A stretch of DNA of 64,000 nucleotides from assembly GCF_001426685.1 (NCBI RefSeq), contig NZ_LMFB01000036.1:1-64000 (forward strand), written 5' to 3'. A program made the position numbers and the translations under genes. Below the pieces are notes generated by a model. The model had not been told where the DNA came from, made no database searches, and was given only the letters and a program-made list of their open reading frames with translations. Positions 17,236 to 26,358 of this stretch are shown one piece after another. The DNA is from Rhizobium sp. Root483D2 (lineage in GTDB: Bacteria > Pseudomonadota > Alphaproteobacteria > Rhizobiales > Rhizobiaceae). The stretch's first letter is position 1. Every line of letters begins with the position of its first letter.

Positions 17236-18303
17236 TCACTTTGCAAATACCTGCCCATCGAAAAGCTTGCGGGCGGTGCGTAGGAACGAGCATTCCCCGA
17301 GCCCGCCTGGCGCATCCTTGTCGAGTTGCAGCAGGATTTCCATCCTACCGGTCGGATGCTCCACGGCGACCGTCTTATCCTCGCCCGCCGGAAGCATCGC
17401 CATGGAGGCCGCCGGGCTTTCGGGAAACATGCAGGCCGTCGCCACGCTCAGCGCGCCGAAGACGCCGATGGAGGCGTGCACGCGGTGGGGAATGAGGCTG
17501 CGGGTCATGATGGCGCCGCCGCCGGTCGGCGGGGCGACGAGCGTCATCTTGGGCACGGATTTCTTCTCGACGTCGCCGAGGTTCATCAGAGGACCTGCGG
17601 CAAGCCGGATGCGCTCGATGCGCACCTTGACCGTTTCGTTCGCTTCCAACTCCTCTCGGCTTTCATAACCCGTCAGGCCGAAATCCGTGGCGCGCATGAC
17701 GACAACCGGCATGCCATTGTCGATCAGCGTGCACGTCACGCCATCGATCTCGGTTGCGGCCGAACCGGTCGGCAGCAACGCGCCGCAGCTGGAACCTGCG
17801 GCATCGGTGAAGGCGAGGTAGACGGGCGCTGCCGATCCCGGCACGCCATCGATATGCGCTTCGCCGGCATAAACCGGCCGGCCGTTCTCCGTGCGTATCC
17901 GCGCCACGGCGGATTGTGCGGTGTTCTCCATGAAGATGCGGATGGCGGTCTCGCCTTCGCCGGCCTTCACGAGGCCGCGCTCGATTGCAAACGCGCCGAT
18001 GCCAGCAAGGATGTTACCGCAGTTCTGGCTGTCGCTCACGAGCGCCTGATCAACGTAGACTTGGAGAAACAGATAGTCGACGTCGAAACCCGGCCGGGTC
18101 GATGCACGTACGATGGCGACCTTGCTGGTCAACGGATCGGCGCCGCCTACACCGTCGATCTGGCGCAGATCGGGCGAGCCCATGATGCGCAGCAGAAGCT
18201 GGTCCCGCTCGGCCTGGTCGGACGGCAGGTCATCGGCGAGGAAATAGGCCCCCTTCGACGTGCCGCCCCTCATCATCATGCACGCGATGCCATCCGGCGT
18301 CAT
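17236..18303 (-). CDS. galD: 4-oxalomesaconate tautomerase, PrpF family (GalD-like)
   Basis: About 355 residues. The opening CMMMRGGTSKGAYFLADDLP and the QIDGVGGADPLTSKVAIV and QNCGNILAGIG blocks match GalD-type PrpF proteins, diaminopimelate-epimerase-fold isomerases that convert the keto and enol forms of 4-oxalomesaconate in gallate breakdown. AGAGGAG 8 bases before ATG 18303 decides the start. It is the last gene of an operon that also has GalB- and GalC-like enzymes, which strongly supports the assignment over a general PrpF aconitate isomerase. Confidence 0.82.
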   Translation of the reverse strand: MTPDGIACMMMRGGTSKGAYFLADDLPSDQAERDQLLLRIMGSPDLRQIDGVGGADPLTSKVAIVRASTRPGFDVDYLFLQVYVDQALVSDSQNCGNILAGIGAFAIERGLVKAGEGETAIRIFMENTAQSAVARIRTENGRPVYAGEAHIDGVPGSAAPVYLAFTDAAGSSCGALLPTGSAATEIDGVTCTLIDNGMPVVVMRATDFGLTGYESREELEANETVKVRIERIRLAAGPLMNLGDVEKKSVPKMTLVAPPTGGGAIMTRSLIPHRVHASIGVFGALSVATACMFPESPAASMAMLPAGEDKTVAVEHPTGRMEILLQLDKDAPGGLGECSFLRTARKLFDGQVFAK

Positions 18304-18333
18304 GTCAGTCACTCCTCTCGGTCCAAATTCAAA

Positions 18334-18840
18334 TTAGGGAAGCGGCAGTTCAAGCAGCTTGCTGAACAGCCCATAGGCAATCGCCCAGAAGCCCACACCC
18401 GTCGCGATTGCGCGGATAAACGGCTTTTCTCCGGGAAAGAGCAGCGTCGCCACGCCCGTGCCGACGCCGAGGCAGAGTGCCAGGCCGACCCAGTTCGCGC
18501 TGAGCGCCACGGCAACGAAGAGGCCGAGCAGGCCGGCAACACGCGGCACGTCGATCCTGTCGCTCGAGCCGCCGAGGTCGATGCCGCGCAGGACCTGGAT
18601 CAGATAGATTGCCGAGACGATAAGGCCAAAGACCGAGACCTGCATCGGCAGTGAACCCGGCCCGACATCGCCGCGCGAATGGCCGGCCGGCAGTGCAAGG
18701 CTCATAATGAGGAAGCTGGCATTCCAGGCGATGGAAATGCAAGCGGCGACGAGGTTCTGCCAGAAGTGCTTGCCGGTGGCCTCTCCGCCCGCTGCGGGGG
18801 AGAGGTTAGAACCGGAGACAGCCGAAGCCTGGGTCTTCAT
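18334..18840 (-). CDS. TTT transporter small membrane subunit (TctB family)
   Basis: 168 residues with four predicted membrane helices and the usual TctB layout, with a GPGSLPM segment after the first helix. Its ATG overlaps the stop of the TctC gene. Gene order here is TctA, TctC, TctB, then the tautomerase. Confidence 0.82.
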   Translation of the reverse strand: MKTQASAVSGSNLSPAAGGEATGKHFWQNLVAACISIAWNASFLIMSLALPAGHSRGDVGPGSLPMQVSVFGLIVSAIYLIQVLRGIDLGGSSDRIDVPRVAGLLGLFVAVALSANWVGLALCLGVGTGVATLLFPGEKPFIRAIATGVGFWAIAYGLFSKLLELPLP

Positions 18841-19826
18841 TGGGCGTATCCATTCGCTTTCAGGAATTCGAGCTGGTTGGTGAGATCGCTTTCCGCCCGC
18901 TTGGTGAATTCCTCTTCCTTCCAGTCCGGGCTGTCCTGAAACTGCTCGGTCTGGAACTTCTTCCAGTCTGCCGAAGCCGTCACCTTGTCGACCGCGGCCT
19001 GGATGGAATCGACCACATCGTCGGGCGTTCCGGCCTTCACGGCGATGCCGCGCCAGACCGCGCCTTCGATGTCGTAGCCTTGCTCCTTGAAGGTCGGCAC
19101 GTCGGGCAGGAATTCGCTGCGCTTGTCGGTGGAAACGCCAAGCAACTTGATGTCGCCGTTCTTCACCTGCGCCAGGCCAGTCGATGGCGTCATCATCGCG
19201 GCGTCGATATGTTTGCCAAGCAAAGCGAGCGTCACCTTGCCGGAAGCATCATGCGGGATCCAGCCGCTTTCGAACCCGCCGGTTTTCATGAGCTGATACA
19301 GCATGTACTGGTGGAAGCCACCGGGCGCATGGCCACCGACCTTCTGGCCGCTCGGGTTTTCCTTCATGTATTTCACGAAATCGTCGACCGTCTTGAACTG
19401 GCTCTCGGACAGCACGGCCAGCGATGAGGGCTCCGACTGCATGGCGCGCAGCATGCGGAAGTCCTTGAGCTCGAAGGGAATGAGGCCCTGGGCGATGCCG
19501 AAGGTCAGCGTTCCCGTGAAGACGAGAATGTTGTAGCCGTCCGCCGGCTGCGTCATGATTTGTGAAACGCCGACAGCACCGCTACCGCCCGGCCGATTGT
19601 CGACCTTCACGGACCAACCGGACTCCTTTTCGAGAAGTTCGGCAAGCTTGCGGCCATAGACGTCAAGCGCTCCCCCGGCACCCGCCCAGACCACGAGCGT
19701 CACGCTCTTTTCCGGGAAGCCGGCCGCCATGGCGGGCGCTGGCAAGGCGACGCTCGACAGGGCGAGCGCCAGTCCCAGGGCTGCCCCTGTCATGCGAGTG
19801 CCGAATGTTCTTCTGTTGATCGTCAT
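18837..19826 (-). CDS. TTT transporter periplasmic binding protein (TctC/Bug family)
   Basis: About 329 residues. GGAGGAG precedes ATG 19826; the longer frame upstream is unsupported. An N-terminal region with RR (MTINRRTFGTRMTG) could be a Tat signal, with cleavage near AMA-A. The mature protein has the Bug pattern FPEKSVTLVVWAGAGGALD and VDNRPGGSGAVG. It delivers an organic acid to the TctA/TctB channel. The context suggests a gallate-pathway-related di- or tricarboxylate, or an aromatic acid. Confidence 0.88.
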   Translation of the reverse strand: MTINRRTFGTRMTGAALGLALALSSVALPAPAMAAGFPEKSVTLVVWAGAGGALDVYGRKLAELLEKESGWSVKVDNRPGGSGAVGVSQIMTQPADGYNILVFTGTLTFGIAQGLIPFELKDFRMLRAMQSEPSSLAVLSESQFKTVDDFVKYMKENPSGQKVGGHAPGGFHQYMLYQLMKTGGFESGWIPHDASGKVTLALLGKHIDAAMMTPSTGLAQVKNGDIKLLGVSTDKRSEFLPDVPTFKEQGYDIEGAVWRGIAVKAGTPDDVVDSIQAAVDKVTASADWKKFQTEQFQDSPDWKEEEFTKRAESDLTNQLEFLKANGYAQ

Positions 19827-19854
19827 GTGTCTTCTCCTCCTGTTGAACTTTTGA

Positions 19855-21375
19855 TCAGCGGGCAGCGCCGTTCGCCGCTTCATCGGCATCCACCCGGCGC
19901 CTGCGGCGGGCCTGGAGCCCTCGCCACAGCGGCGTTAGCAGGCTGACGAGGCTGAGCACGAGGAACAGCAGGCTCACCGGATCGGTGATGAAAATCATGT
20001 AGTCGCCCTGCGAAGAAACGAGCGCCGTGCGGTAGTTGGATTCCACGAGGTAGCCGAGCACCATGGCGAGAACGATGGGCGCAACCGGGAAGCGCAGCTT
20101 CTTCATGAGATAGCCGACGACGCCGAAGCCGAGCATCAGATAAACGTCGAACATCAGGTTGCGGATTGCGAAGGCGCCGAGCACGGCAAACGCCATGATA
20201 CCGACCGCGATCACCGCATCCGGCAGGCGCATCACCCGCGCCATCAGCGGCAGAAACAGCGAGCCCGCGGCATATTGCACCAGCGACGCGATGATCGTGC
20301 CGAAAAGGATCGCGTAGACCAACGAGGGCGCCTCGGTGAAGAGCTGCGGGCCGGGATGCAGGCCATGCATGATCAATGCGCCAACCATGATGGCGGTCGT
20401 CGGCGAACCCGGCACGCCGAGGGCGAGAAGCGGAACGAGCGCACCGCCGACGGTCGCATTGTTCGCAGCCTCGGGTGCGGCAATGCCGTTTGCCGACCCT
20501 TTGCCGTACTCTTCCGGATGCGGATCGCGCGATCGGGCATAGTCGCGGGCGACCCAACATGCGATATTGCCGCCGACGCCGGGCAGAATACCGAGCAGGG
20601 TGCCGATGACCGAGCCGGACAGCATGGACCGCCAGGTTTCCTTCCACAGTGCCCCCGACATGAAGACGTGGCCGACCTTGTCCTTGATGACAGGCGCTGC
20701 CGCCACGCGGTTCTCGATCATCACCAGCGCTTCCGACACGGCGAAGAGGCCGATGAGCGCGGCGAGGAACGGCACGCCTTCATAAAGCTCGAAAAGGCCG
20801 AAGGTGAAGCGCGGCGTGCCGGCAATGGGATCGATGCCGATCGTCGCGAGCGCCAGGCCAAAGGCCGCGCAGACGAGGCCCTTGACCAGCGAGCCGCCGG
20901 AGAGTGCTGCAACGGAGGTGAGCCCGAACACGCCGACGGCAAAATAACCTGCCGGGCCGAACTTCAGGGCGAGCGACGCCAGCGGCATGGCCAGCAGCAG
21001 CAGGGCCAGGCCACCGAAGACGCCGCCAACGGTCGATGCAGTCAGCGAGATCGAGATCGCCTCGTTCGCCTTGCCCTTGCGCGCCATGGCGTATCCGTCG
21101 ATCGCGGTGGCCGCCGCCGCCGCCGTGCCGGGCGTCGAGAGCAGGATCGCACTGATCGATCCGCCATATTCGGCCGAGGTGTAGAGCGAGATCATCATCA
21201 GCATGCTGAGCTCGGGGCCGAGATTGTAGGTGAAGGGGATGAGCAGGCTCAGCCCGATCGACGGGCCGAGGCCCGGCAGCGCGCCGATGACGATGCCGAG
21301 CAGAGCGCCAATTATGAGGACCGCCAGGCCCGAAAAAGAGAAGATGACGCCGAGCGACTGGATAATGCCATCCAT
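19855..21375 (-). CDS. TTT transporter large membrane subunit (TctA family)
   Basis: 506 residues, about twelve membrane segments. Family motifs are present: GALPGLGPSIGLSLLIPFTY near residue 34, a repeated GILPGVGGNIACW further on, and APEAANNA. The C-terminus is arginine-rich. It begins one base after the dehydrogenase stop on the upstream side and lies 28 bases from the TctC start, so it is in the same operon. Confidence 0.92.
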   Translation of the reverse strand: MDGIIQSLGVIFSFSGLAVLIIGALLGIVIGALPGLGPSIGLSLLIPFTYNLGPELSMLMMISLYTSAEYGGSISAILLSTPGTAAAAATAIDGYAMARKGKANEAISISLTASTVGGVFGGLALLLLAMPLASLALKFGPAGYFAVGVFGLTSVAALSGGSLVKGLVCAAFGLALATIGIDPIAGTPRFTFGLFELYEGVPFLAALIGLFAVSEALVMIENRVAAAPVIKDKVGHVFMSGALWKETWRSMLSGSVIGTLLGILPGVGGNIACWVARDYARSRDPHPEEYGKGSANGIAAPEAANNATVGGALVPLLALGVPGSPTTAIMVGALIMHGLHPGPQLFTEAPSLVYAILFGTIIASLVQYAAGSLFLPLMARVMRLPDAVIAVGIMAFAVLGAFAIRNLMFDVYLMLGFGVVGYLMKKLRFPVAPIVLAMVLGYLVESNYRTALVSSQGDYMIFITDPVSLLFLVLSLVSLLTPLWRGLQARRRRRVDADEAANGAAR

Positions 21376-21376
21376 G

Positions 21377-22261
21377 TCAGAGGTCCTTTGCCAGGCGGCG
21401 TGCCAGCACGGGCACGAAACCGCGATATCCGTCGGTCACGGCGAGGCCCTGATCCTTCATCGCCGCATGGGCGCTGGCGATCGTCTCGCAGGCGGCCCGC
21501 GACATGGAAGCCTTCAGCCCCAGCGACTCAATGGTTTCAGCCGCCTCGGTCATCTCGGTCACGCGACGCGCGCCATGTTCGAAGGTTCGCGACAGGTAGT
21601 AGTCCGCGATCTGCCGCCAGTCGAGCCCCGGAAAGGTTTCCCCAACGGAATCGAGGATGCGTTCGGTGACGCCAGCCCGTTCCGCCGAGGAAAGCGCCTC
21701 GATCAGCAACGCTTCCACGCCCTTGATCATTACCGAACGAATCATCTTCAGCGAGGAGGCCTGGCCGGGCGTGTCGCCGACGGCCTCAAGATTCATGCCG
21801 AGCGCGTTCAGCCGCTCGGCCGCCTCGCCCGCCCGCTTGCCGGCAACCAGGATCGGTACTTTTTCCGCATAGGGCGGCACCCGCGCCATGACGGCGCCTT
21901 CGACGAAACTGCCCTTGCCGGTCTCGATTTCCTTCGCAGCAAGCGCCTTGGTATCGGGACCGACGGAGTTGAGATCGATGAAGATGGCGTTTGCCGAAAG
22001 ATAGGGGGCTGCCGAGGCGGCAACAGCCTTGGTCGCCGCACCGACGACGAGCGACAGCACGACATCCGCCGAAGCGATATCCGCAATGTCGTCGAGCGGC
22101 TGCACGCCCCGCTCGGCTGCGATGCCGCGCAGGCCAGCCGAGGCCGCCGGATCCCGGAAGCGCAGGTCGTAGGCGGCAAGCCGCACGGCGTTGCGGCCAT
22201 TGAGGCCGCCGGCGATGGATTGCGCCGCCTCGCCGAAGCCGATGAAAGCAATCGTGGTCAT
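21377..22261 (-). CDS. NAD(P)-binding dehydrogenase with DUF1932 domain
   Basis: About 294 residues. The N-terminal Rossmann fold opens MTTIAFIGFGEAAQSIAGGL. A catalytic-type lysine lies in GQASSLKMIRSVMIKG, as in 3-hydroxyisobutyrate and 6-phosphogluconate dehydrogenases, and the C-terminal helical part resembles DUF1932. It lies between the aldolase and TctA genes of the gallate-type operon. No step of the known GalA-D pathway needs such an enzyme, so it may funnel a related hydroxy acid into the pathway. ATG 22261 is preferred over an upstream one at 22312. Confidence 0.8.
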   Translation of the reverse strand: MTTIAFIGFGEAAQSIAGGLNGRNAVRLAAYDLRFRDPAASAGLRGIAAERGVQPLDDIADIASADVVLSLVVGAATKAVAASAAPYLSANAIFIDLNSVGPDTKALAAKEIETGKGSFVEGAVMARVPPYAEKVPILVAGKRAGEAAERLNALGMNLEAVGDTPGQASSLKMIRSVMIKGVEALLIEALSSAERAGVTERILDSVGETFPGLDWRQIADYYLSRTFEHGARRVTEMTEAAETIESLGLKASMSRAACETIASAHAAMKDQGLAVTDGYRGFVPVLARRLAKDL

Positions 22262-22308
22262 TCTTCCTCCCGTGCGGAAAAGGTTCCTCCACCTTCCCCG
22301 GCTTTCGA

Positions 22309-22983
22309 TCAATCGATGTAGTTCAGCCCCTTGGCGGCGAGCGCCTCGCGCATCTTGTAGATGTCGAGACCCAGTTCGCCCGCAGCAAGCCGCTCACGCG
22401 TCTGCCGTTCCTTTTCCAGCCGCGCCCTGGATGCCTGAAGTGCAGTTTCGGCCTTGGCCTTCGGCACGACCATCACGCCGTCGTCATCCGCGACGATGAC
22501 GTCGCCGGGCGCGATACTCGCACCGGCACAGACGATCGGAACGTTGACGGAGCCGAGCGTCGCCTTGACAGTGCCTTGCGCGGAGACGAAACGCGACCAG
22601 ACGGGAAAGCCCATCTCCTCAAGTTCCGCAATGTCGCGAACGCCAGCTTCGATCACCAGTCCGCGCACGCCACGCACCTTGAGCGATGTCGCGAGCAACT
22701 CGCCGAAATAGCCGGCATCGCACAACGAGGTCGGAGCGACGACGAGAATGTCACCCTCCTGGCATTGTTCCACCGCCACATGCAGCATCCAGTTGTCCGC
22801 CGGCGGGATCGAGACCGTCACCGCGGTGCCTGCCACGCGGGCGCCGCAGTAGATCGGCCGCATATGAGACTGCATCAGGCCGACGCGGCCCATGGCTTCA
22901 TGCACGGTCGCCGCACCGCATTCCGCCAGTCCATCGACGATGTCGAGCGGCGGCCGCTCGATAGACCGGTGTACGACGTTCAT
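22309..22983 (-). CDS. galC: 4-carboxy-4-hydroxy-2-oxoadipate aldolase, RraA fold (GalC/LigK-like)
   Basis: 224 residues of the RraA/class II pyruvate-aldolase superfamily. The conserved [10 protein letters not shown] segment carries the arginine and aspartate that bind substrate and metal, and [15 protein letters not shown] is typical. In gallate and protocatechuate 4,5-cleavage pathways such aldolases split 4-carboxy-4-hydroxy-2-oxoadipate to pyruvate and oxaloacetate. The ATG overlaps the GalB stop, and the tautomerase lies in the same operon, which makes a general RraA role unlikely. Confidence 0.82.
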   Translation of the reverse strand: MNVVHRSIERPPLDIVDGLAECGAATVHEAMGRVGLMQSHMRPIYCGARVAGTAVTVSIPPADNWMLHVAVEQCQEGDILVVAPTSLCDAGYFGELLATSLKVRGVRGLVIEAGVRDIAELEEMGFPVWSRFVSAQGTVKATLGSVNVPIVCAGASIAPGDVIVADDDGVMVVPKAKAETALQASRARLEKERQTRERLAAGELGLDIYKMREALAAKGLNYID

Positions 22984-23714
22984 GCCCGCGCTCCATGGCC
23001 GAGCGTGCCGGTGACATGCGGGAATACCGCTTCATAGGCCTCGCCATAGGTAACCTTGTAATCGGAATTCCGCGCAGCCTGCACGCCGCGCTGAAGGGCG
23101 ACGCGGGTATAATATTCCCAAAGATGTTCCTGGCCTTCCATGCACTTGATGGCCGCCAACTTCTTCTCCCAGATATCGGTAATGTCGAGAAGGAAATTGG
23201 GCTTCCAGTTGCACTGTTCCGGCTGGTGTGGCTCGAAGAGATAGACCGGCGGCGCACCGAGAACAGGAACGTCCGGCTTGTGGCCGTGCGCCTGCGCGAT
23301 GACCCGCGCATGTTGCGCGACCTCGGTCGCCATCGGATGGTCGAAATTATAGGGGTCCTGGCGGGAGTGGGTCAGCATGAATTCCGGGCGGATCTCGCGA
23401 TAGAGATCGACCAACCGATCAAACGCCTCGGGCGTCATCTGCATGGGATAATCGCCTAGATCGTAGAACTGTATATCATAAACCCCGAGGGCCCTGGCGG
23501 CATTTTCCGCCTCGCGCTTGCGATCGGCCTTTACGGCTTCGAGCGTCATGCCGGCCTTGCGCCACAGCTTGGCGGATTCGCCGCGCTCGCCGAACGTCAG
23601 ACACACAACGGTGACGTCATAGCCCTGCTTTGCGTGGGCCGCGATCGCGCCGCCGGCCCTCCAGACGAAGTCGGCGGAATGGGCGCTGACGACGAGTCCG
23701 GTTTTCTGATGCAT
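22980..23714 (-). CDS. galB: 4-oxalomesaconate hydratase, PIG-L family (GalB-like)
   Basis: About 244 residues. The PIG-L metal motif is [12 protein letters not shown], the form I associate with GalB rather than the AHPDD of deacetylases, and a second metal site is [12 protein letters not shown]. GalB hydrates 4-oxalomesaconate to 4-carboxy-4-hydroxy-2-oxoadipate, the substrate of the next enzyme. GGAGGA is 8 bases from ATG 23714 but also close to ATG 23720, so the start is uncertain by two codons. It is the first gene of the minus-strand operon. Confidence 0.82.
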   Translation of the reverse strand: MHQKTGLVVSAHSADFVWRAGGAIAAHAKQGYDVTVVCLTFGERGESAKLWRKAGMTLEAVKADRKREAENAARALGVYDIQFYDLGDYPMQMTPEAFDRLVDLYREIRPEFMLTHSRQDPYNFDHPMATEVAQHARVIAQAHGHKPDVPVLGAPPVYLFEPHQPEQCNWKPNFLLDITDIWEKKLAAIKCMEGQEHLWEYYTRVALQRGVQAARNSDYKVTYGEAYEAVFPHVTGTLGHGARA

Positions 23715-23824
23715 ATCCATGCTCCTCCATTTTCGAGGGCACACTCGCACCGATCGGGCACTCGGCGCTAATATGAAAGCCGCGCCGTGTTATAGTTTTT
23801 TGCGAATCAGTTTGTTAGACAGAA

Positions 23825-25048
23825 ATGATCACGACCGACCTCAATCTTCGTCACCTGCGAGCTTTCATACAGGTCTGCGAAACGGGCAGCCTAAACCGGG
23901 CAGCCGCAGAGCTGAATGTCTCGCAGCCCTCCGTCTCGGTCGCACTTGCGGGCATCGAGACGCGTTTTGCCGCAAAGCTCCTTACTCGCTATGCCGCCGG
24001 CAGCCAGCCGACAACCGCCGGCGAGGTGCTTCTCGCGCGGTTGCGCCGCATGGAGAACCAGCTCGCCTCGGCACTCGGCCAAACGCTTGGCGCCAGCACG
24101 CAGCGCGACCCCGCGCTGATCTCCAAGACCCTCGCTCGGATCGGCTTTCGCCAAATCGAGGCGCTGATTGCGTTGGCCGGCGGCGGGTCGATCACCGAGG
24201 CGGCACGCGCCGGAGGCGGCTCGGCGGCGGCGCTGCATAGAACGCTGCACGAATTGCAAGCCAATGTCGGCAAGGCAATTCTCGTTCGCAGCCCGAGCGG
24301 CGTGACGCCGAACACTTTGGGCCGCCGCCTCGCCATGCGGTGGCAGGTTGCCCTTACCGAGATCGAACAGGCCGTCGACGAGCTGAAGGAACTCGAAGGC
24401 CGCATGGAGGGACGGATCAAGATCGCCAGCCTGCCGCTTGCCCGTACCCTGCTTCTGGCACGCGCGCTCAATCCGCTGCTGGCCGCCCATCCGAATGCCC
24501 GCATCGAAGTGATGGATGGCTCCTACGAGCTTCTGTCGCAGCAGTTGCGCGTGGGGGCGAGCGATATATTGATCGGCGCACTGCGCTCGGGAAGTGATCT
24601 GGCGGGTCTGAGAACGGAGGCGTTGTTCGACGACCCATATGCGATCGTCGGTCGGCCGCGGCACCCGCTTGCGGCGAGCGGTTTGCCCGCATCGCTTGAT
24701 GACCTCGCACGGCAGGAATGGGTCGCTCAGCGGCCGGGAACGCCCATACGCGCCGCCTTCGACGCCCTGTTTAAGATATGCCCCGCGTTGCCGCGCGCTA
24801 GCATCGAGACTAGCTCGCTTGTTCTTACCCGCGCCATCATCCTGGAAAGCGACCGCCTTTCGATGCTTTCGCGCCGTCAGATTGCTGTCGAGGAACGCGA
24901 AGGGCTTTTGGCCTGCGTGCCCGTTACACAGGAAGTGCTAGAGCGTCTCGGCACACGCACCATCGGCATCACCGTGCGTGAAACTTGGCTGCCCAGCAGG
25001 CTGCAATCCATCTTCCTTGATCACATTCGTTTGGCGGCGGCGTCATAG
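23825..25048 (+). CDS. LysR-type regulator with a duplicated winged-helix domain
   Basis: 407 residues, about 100 longer than a standard LysR protein. The first winged helix is at about residues 7-66 (SLNRAAAELNVSQPSVSVAL). A second LysR-like helix-turn-helix follows at about 113-170 (FRQIEALIALAGGGSITEAA, then LHRTLHELQANVGKAILVRS). The effector domain follows from about 195. It is divergent from the galB operon by about 110 bases and is its likely regulator. Tandem DNA-binding domains in one LysR chain are unusual and might recognise two half-sites per subunit. Confidence 0.85.
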   Translation: MITTDLNLRHLRAFIQVCETGSLNRAAAELNVSQPSVSVALAGIETRFAAKLLTRYAAGSQPTTAGEVLLARLRRMENQLASALGQTLGASTQRDPALISKTLARIGFRQIEALIALAGGGSITEAARAGGGSAAALHRTLHELQANVGKAILVRSPSGVTPNTLGRRLAMRWQVALTEIEQAVDELKELEGRMEGRIKIASLPLARTLLLARALNPLLAAHPNARIEVMDGSYELLSQQLRVGASDILIGALRSGSDLAGLRTEALFDDPYAIVGRPRHPLAASGLPASLDDLARQEWVAQRPGTPIRAAFDALFKICPALPRASIETSSLVLTRAIILESDRLSMLSRRQIAVEEREGLLACVPVTQEVLERLGTRTIGITVRETWLPSRLQSIFLDHIRLAAAS

Positions 25049-25243
25049 AACGCTGTCATGTTCTCATGGCCCGACGGCGGATGCGCATTCAGCAACGTTC
25101 CGCCTGTGTCGAGTTTGATAAACACCTTTTGTCGAACCGTGATTGTATGGCTGCTCTTGAACAGAGTTGACCGTAGACCCGTTTTCCCACACGGGTCACA
25201 AATTCGAGGTCTTTCTCGGCGAAAAAAGGAAATATGCCTGGAA
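25049..25243. other. Convergent intergenic region with stem-loop
   Basis: Between the LysR gene and the sugar ATPase, which end toward each other. GACCCGT-TTTCCCAC-ACGGGTC at 25176-25197 forms a perfect 7-base stem, a possible bidirectional terminator without a T-run. No gene is seen. Confidence 0.4.
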
Positions 25244-26293
25244 TCAAAGCCTCTTCTCGGAACTCGCATCGAACACATGAACATCTTGGCTGTTGATGGA
25301 GACGCGAATTTTTTCGTCTTGCGTGACGGTCAGTGTTGGATCGACTCGCATCAAGAACGGCTGGCCTGCCACTTCTCCATGGATCATCGTATCCGACCCT
25401 AGAGGCTCGATAATTTTTGGCACGAATTCGATCGCGCCGCTCGGATCGATCCGTAGTTGCTCGGGCCTTAGCCCAATAACCACAGATGTTGGATCAGTAA
25501 TTTTCGTATTGGAAGCGATCCGGGCGCCAGACGCCAGGTCGACATCGGCTCCAGACGTTGTTCCGCGCAGAAAATTCATCGGATAGGTTCCGACGAAATC
25601 TGCGACGAACAGCGATGCTGGCCGGCTGTAAAGTTCAAGCGGTGTCGCGACCTGTTCGATCCGCCCTTTGTTCAACACCACCACACGGTCCGCAAGAGTC
25701 ATCGCTTCGACCTGGTCATGGGTCACGTAAAGTGCCGTCGTCTTCAGCGTCTTCTGCAACTGTTTGATTTCAAGTCGCATCTGCCCGCGCAGTTTCGCGT
25801 CAAGATTGGAAAGCGGTTCATCAAACAGGAATGCGACAGGCTCGCGAACGATCGATCGCCCCATAGCGACACGCTGCCGCTGTCCGCCGGACAGTTGTCT
25901 GGGCTTGCGTGACAAGTAGTCTGAAATCCCGAGGATCTTTGCGGCCTTTTGGACTTTTCCCTCGATCTGATTTTCCTGGGCGCCGTTAATCCTCAGCCCG
26001 AAGGACATGTTCTCTTTCACACTCATATGGGGGTAAAGCGCATAGTTTTGAAAAACCATCGCGACATTGCGCTTTTGCGTCGTGACATCGTTGACCGCGA
26101 CACCATCGAAACGGATCTCTCCCGATGATATTTCTTCAAGTCCCGCGACCATGCGCAGCAATGTCGACTTGCCACAGCCGGAGGGTCCGAGAAGAACGAC
26201 AAACTCTCCGTCCGCGATCGTCAGATCGACGGCATCGACGCCCGTGACGGCGCCATATTTTTTTGTTGTCTTGACCATTTCGATAGAAGCCAT
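25244..26293 (-). CDS. Carbohydrate ABC transporter ATPase (MalK/UgpC/SmoK type)
   Basis: 349 residues: nucleotide-binding domain with Walker [11 protein letters not shown]-loop [11 protein letters not shown], signature [14 protein letters not shown], Walker [18 protein letters not shown], then a C-terminal regulatory OB-fold part ([11 protein letters not shown]). It energises the importer encoded at 28935-31970. It is the last gene of the operon, separated from the kinase by 65 bases holding a hexanucleotide repeat. Confidence 0.93.
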   Translation of the reverse strand: MASIEMVKTTKKYGAVTGVDAVDLTIADGEFVVLLGPSGCGKSTLLRMVAGLEEISSGEIRFDGVAVNDVTTQKRNVAMVFQNYALYPHMSVKENMSFGLRINGAQENQIEGKVQKAAKILGISDYLSRKPRQLSGGQRQRVAMGRSIVREPVAFLFDEPLSNLDAKLRGQMRLEIKQLQKTLKTTALYVTHDQVEAMTLADRVVVLNKGRIEQVATPLELYSRPASLFVADFVGTYPMNFLRGTTSGADVDLASGARIASNTKITDPTSVVIGLRPEQLRIDPSGAIEFVPKIIEPLGSDTMIHGEVAGQPFLMRVDPTLTVTQDEKIRVSINSQDVHVFDASSEKRL

Positions 26294-26333
26294 GGCTTTA
26301 TACCTTTCTCTCCTACACCTGCGCGTCTACGTG

Positions 26334-26357
26334 GAGTGCGAGTGCGAGTGCGAGTGC
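26334..26357. repeat. Four tandem copies of GAGTGC
   Basis: Perfect (GAGTGC)4, 24 bases, in the gap between the FGGY kinase stop and the ATPase start, about 40 bases upstream of the ATPase ATG on the minus strand. Such repeats can gain or lose units by slippage and would then change the leader of the ATPase message without changing any protein. Confidence 0.85.
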
Positions 26358-26358
26358 G

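Noticed and set aside
20275-21669. Long plus-strand frame across the TctA gene
   Set aside because: It is the antisense shadow of TctA, rich in arginine and aspartate with no domain; the TctA motifs are on the minus strand.
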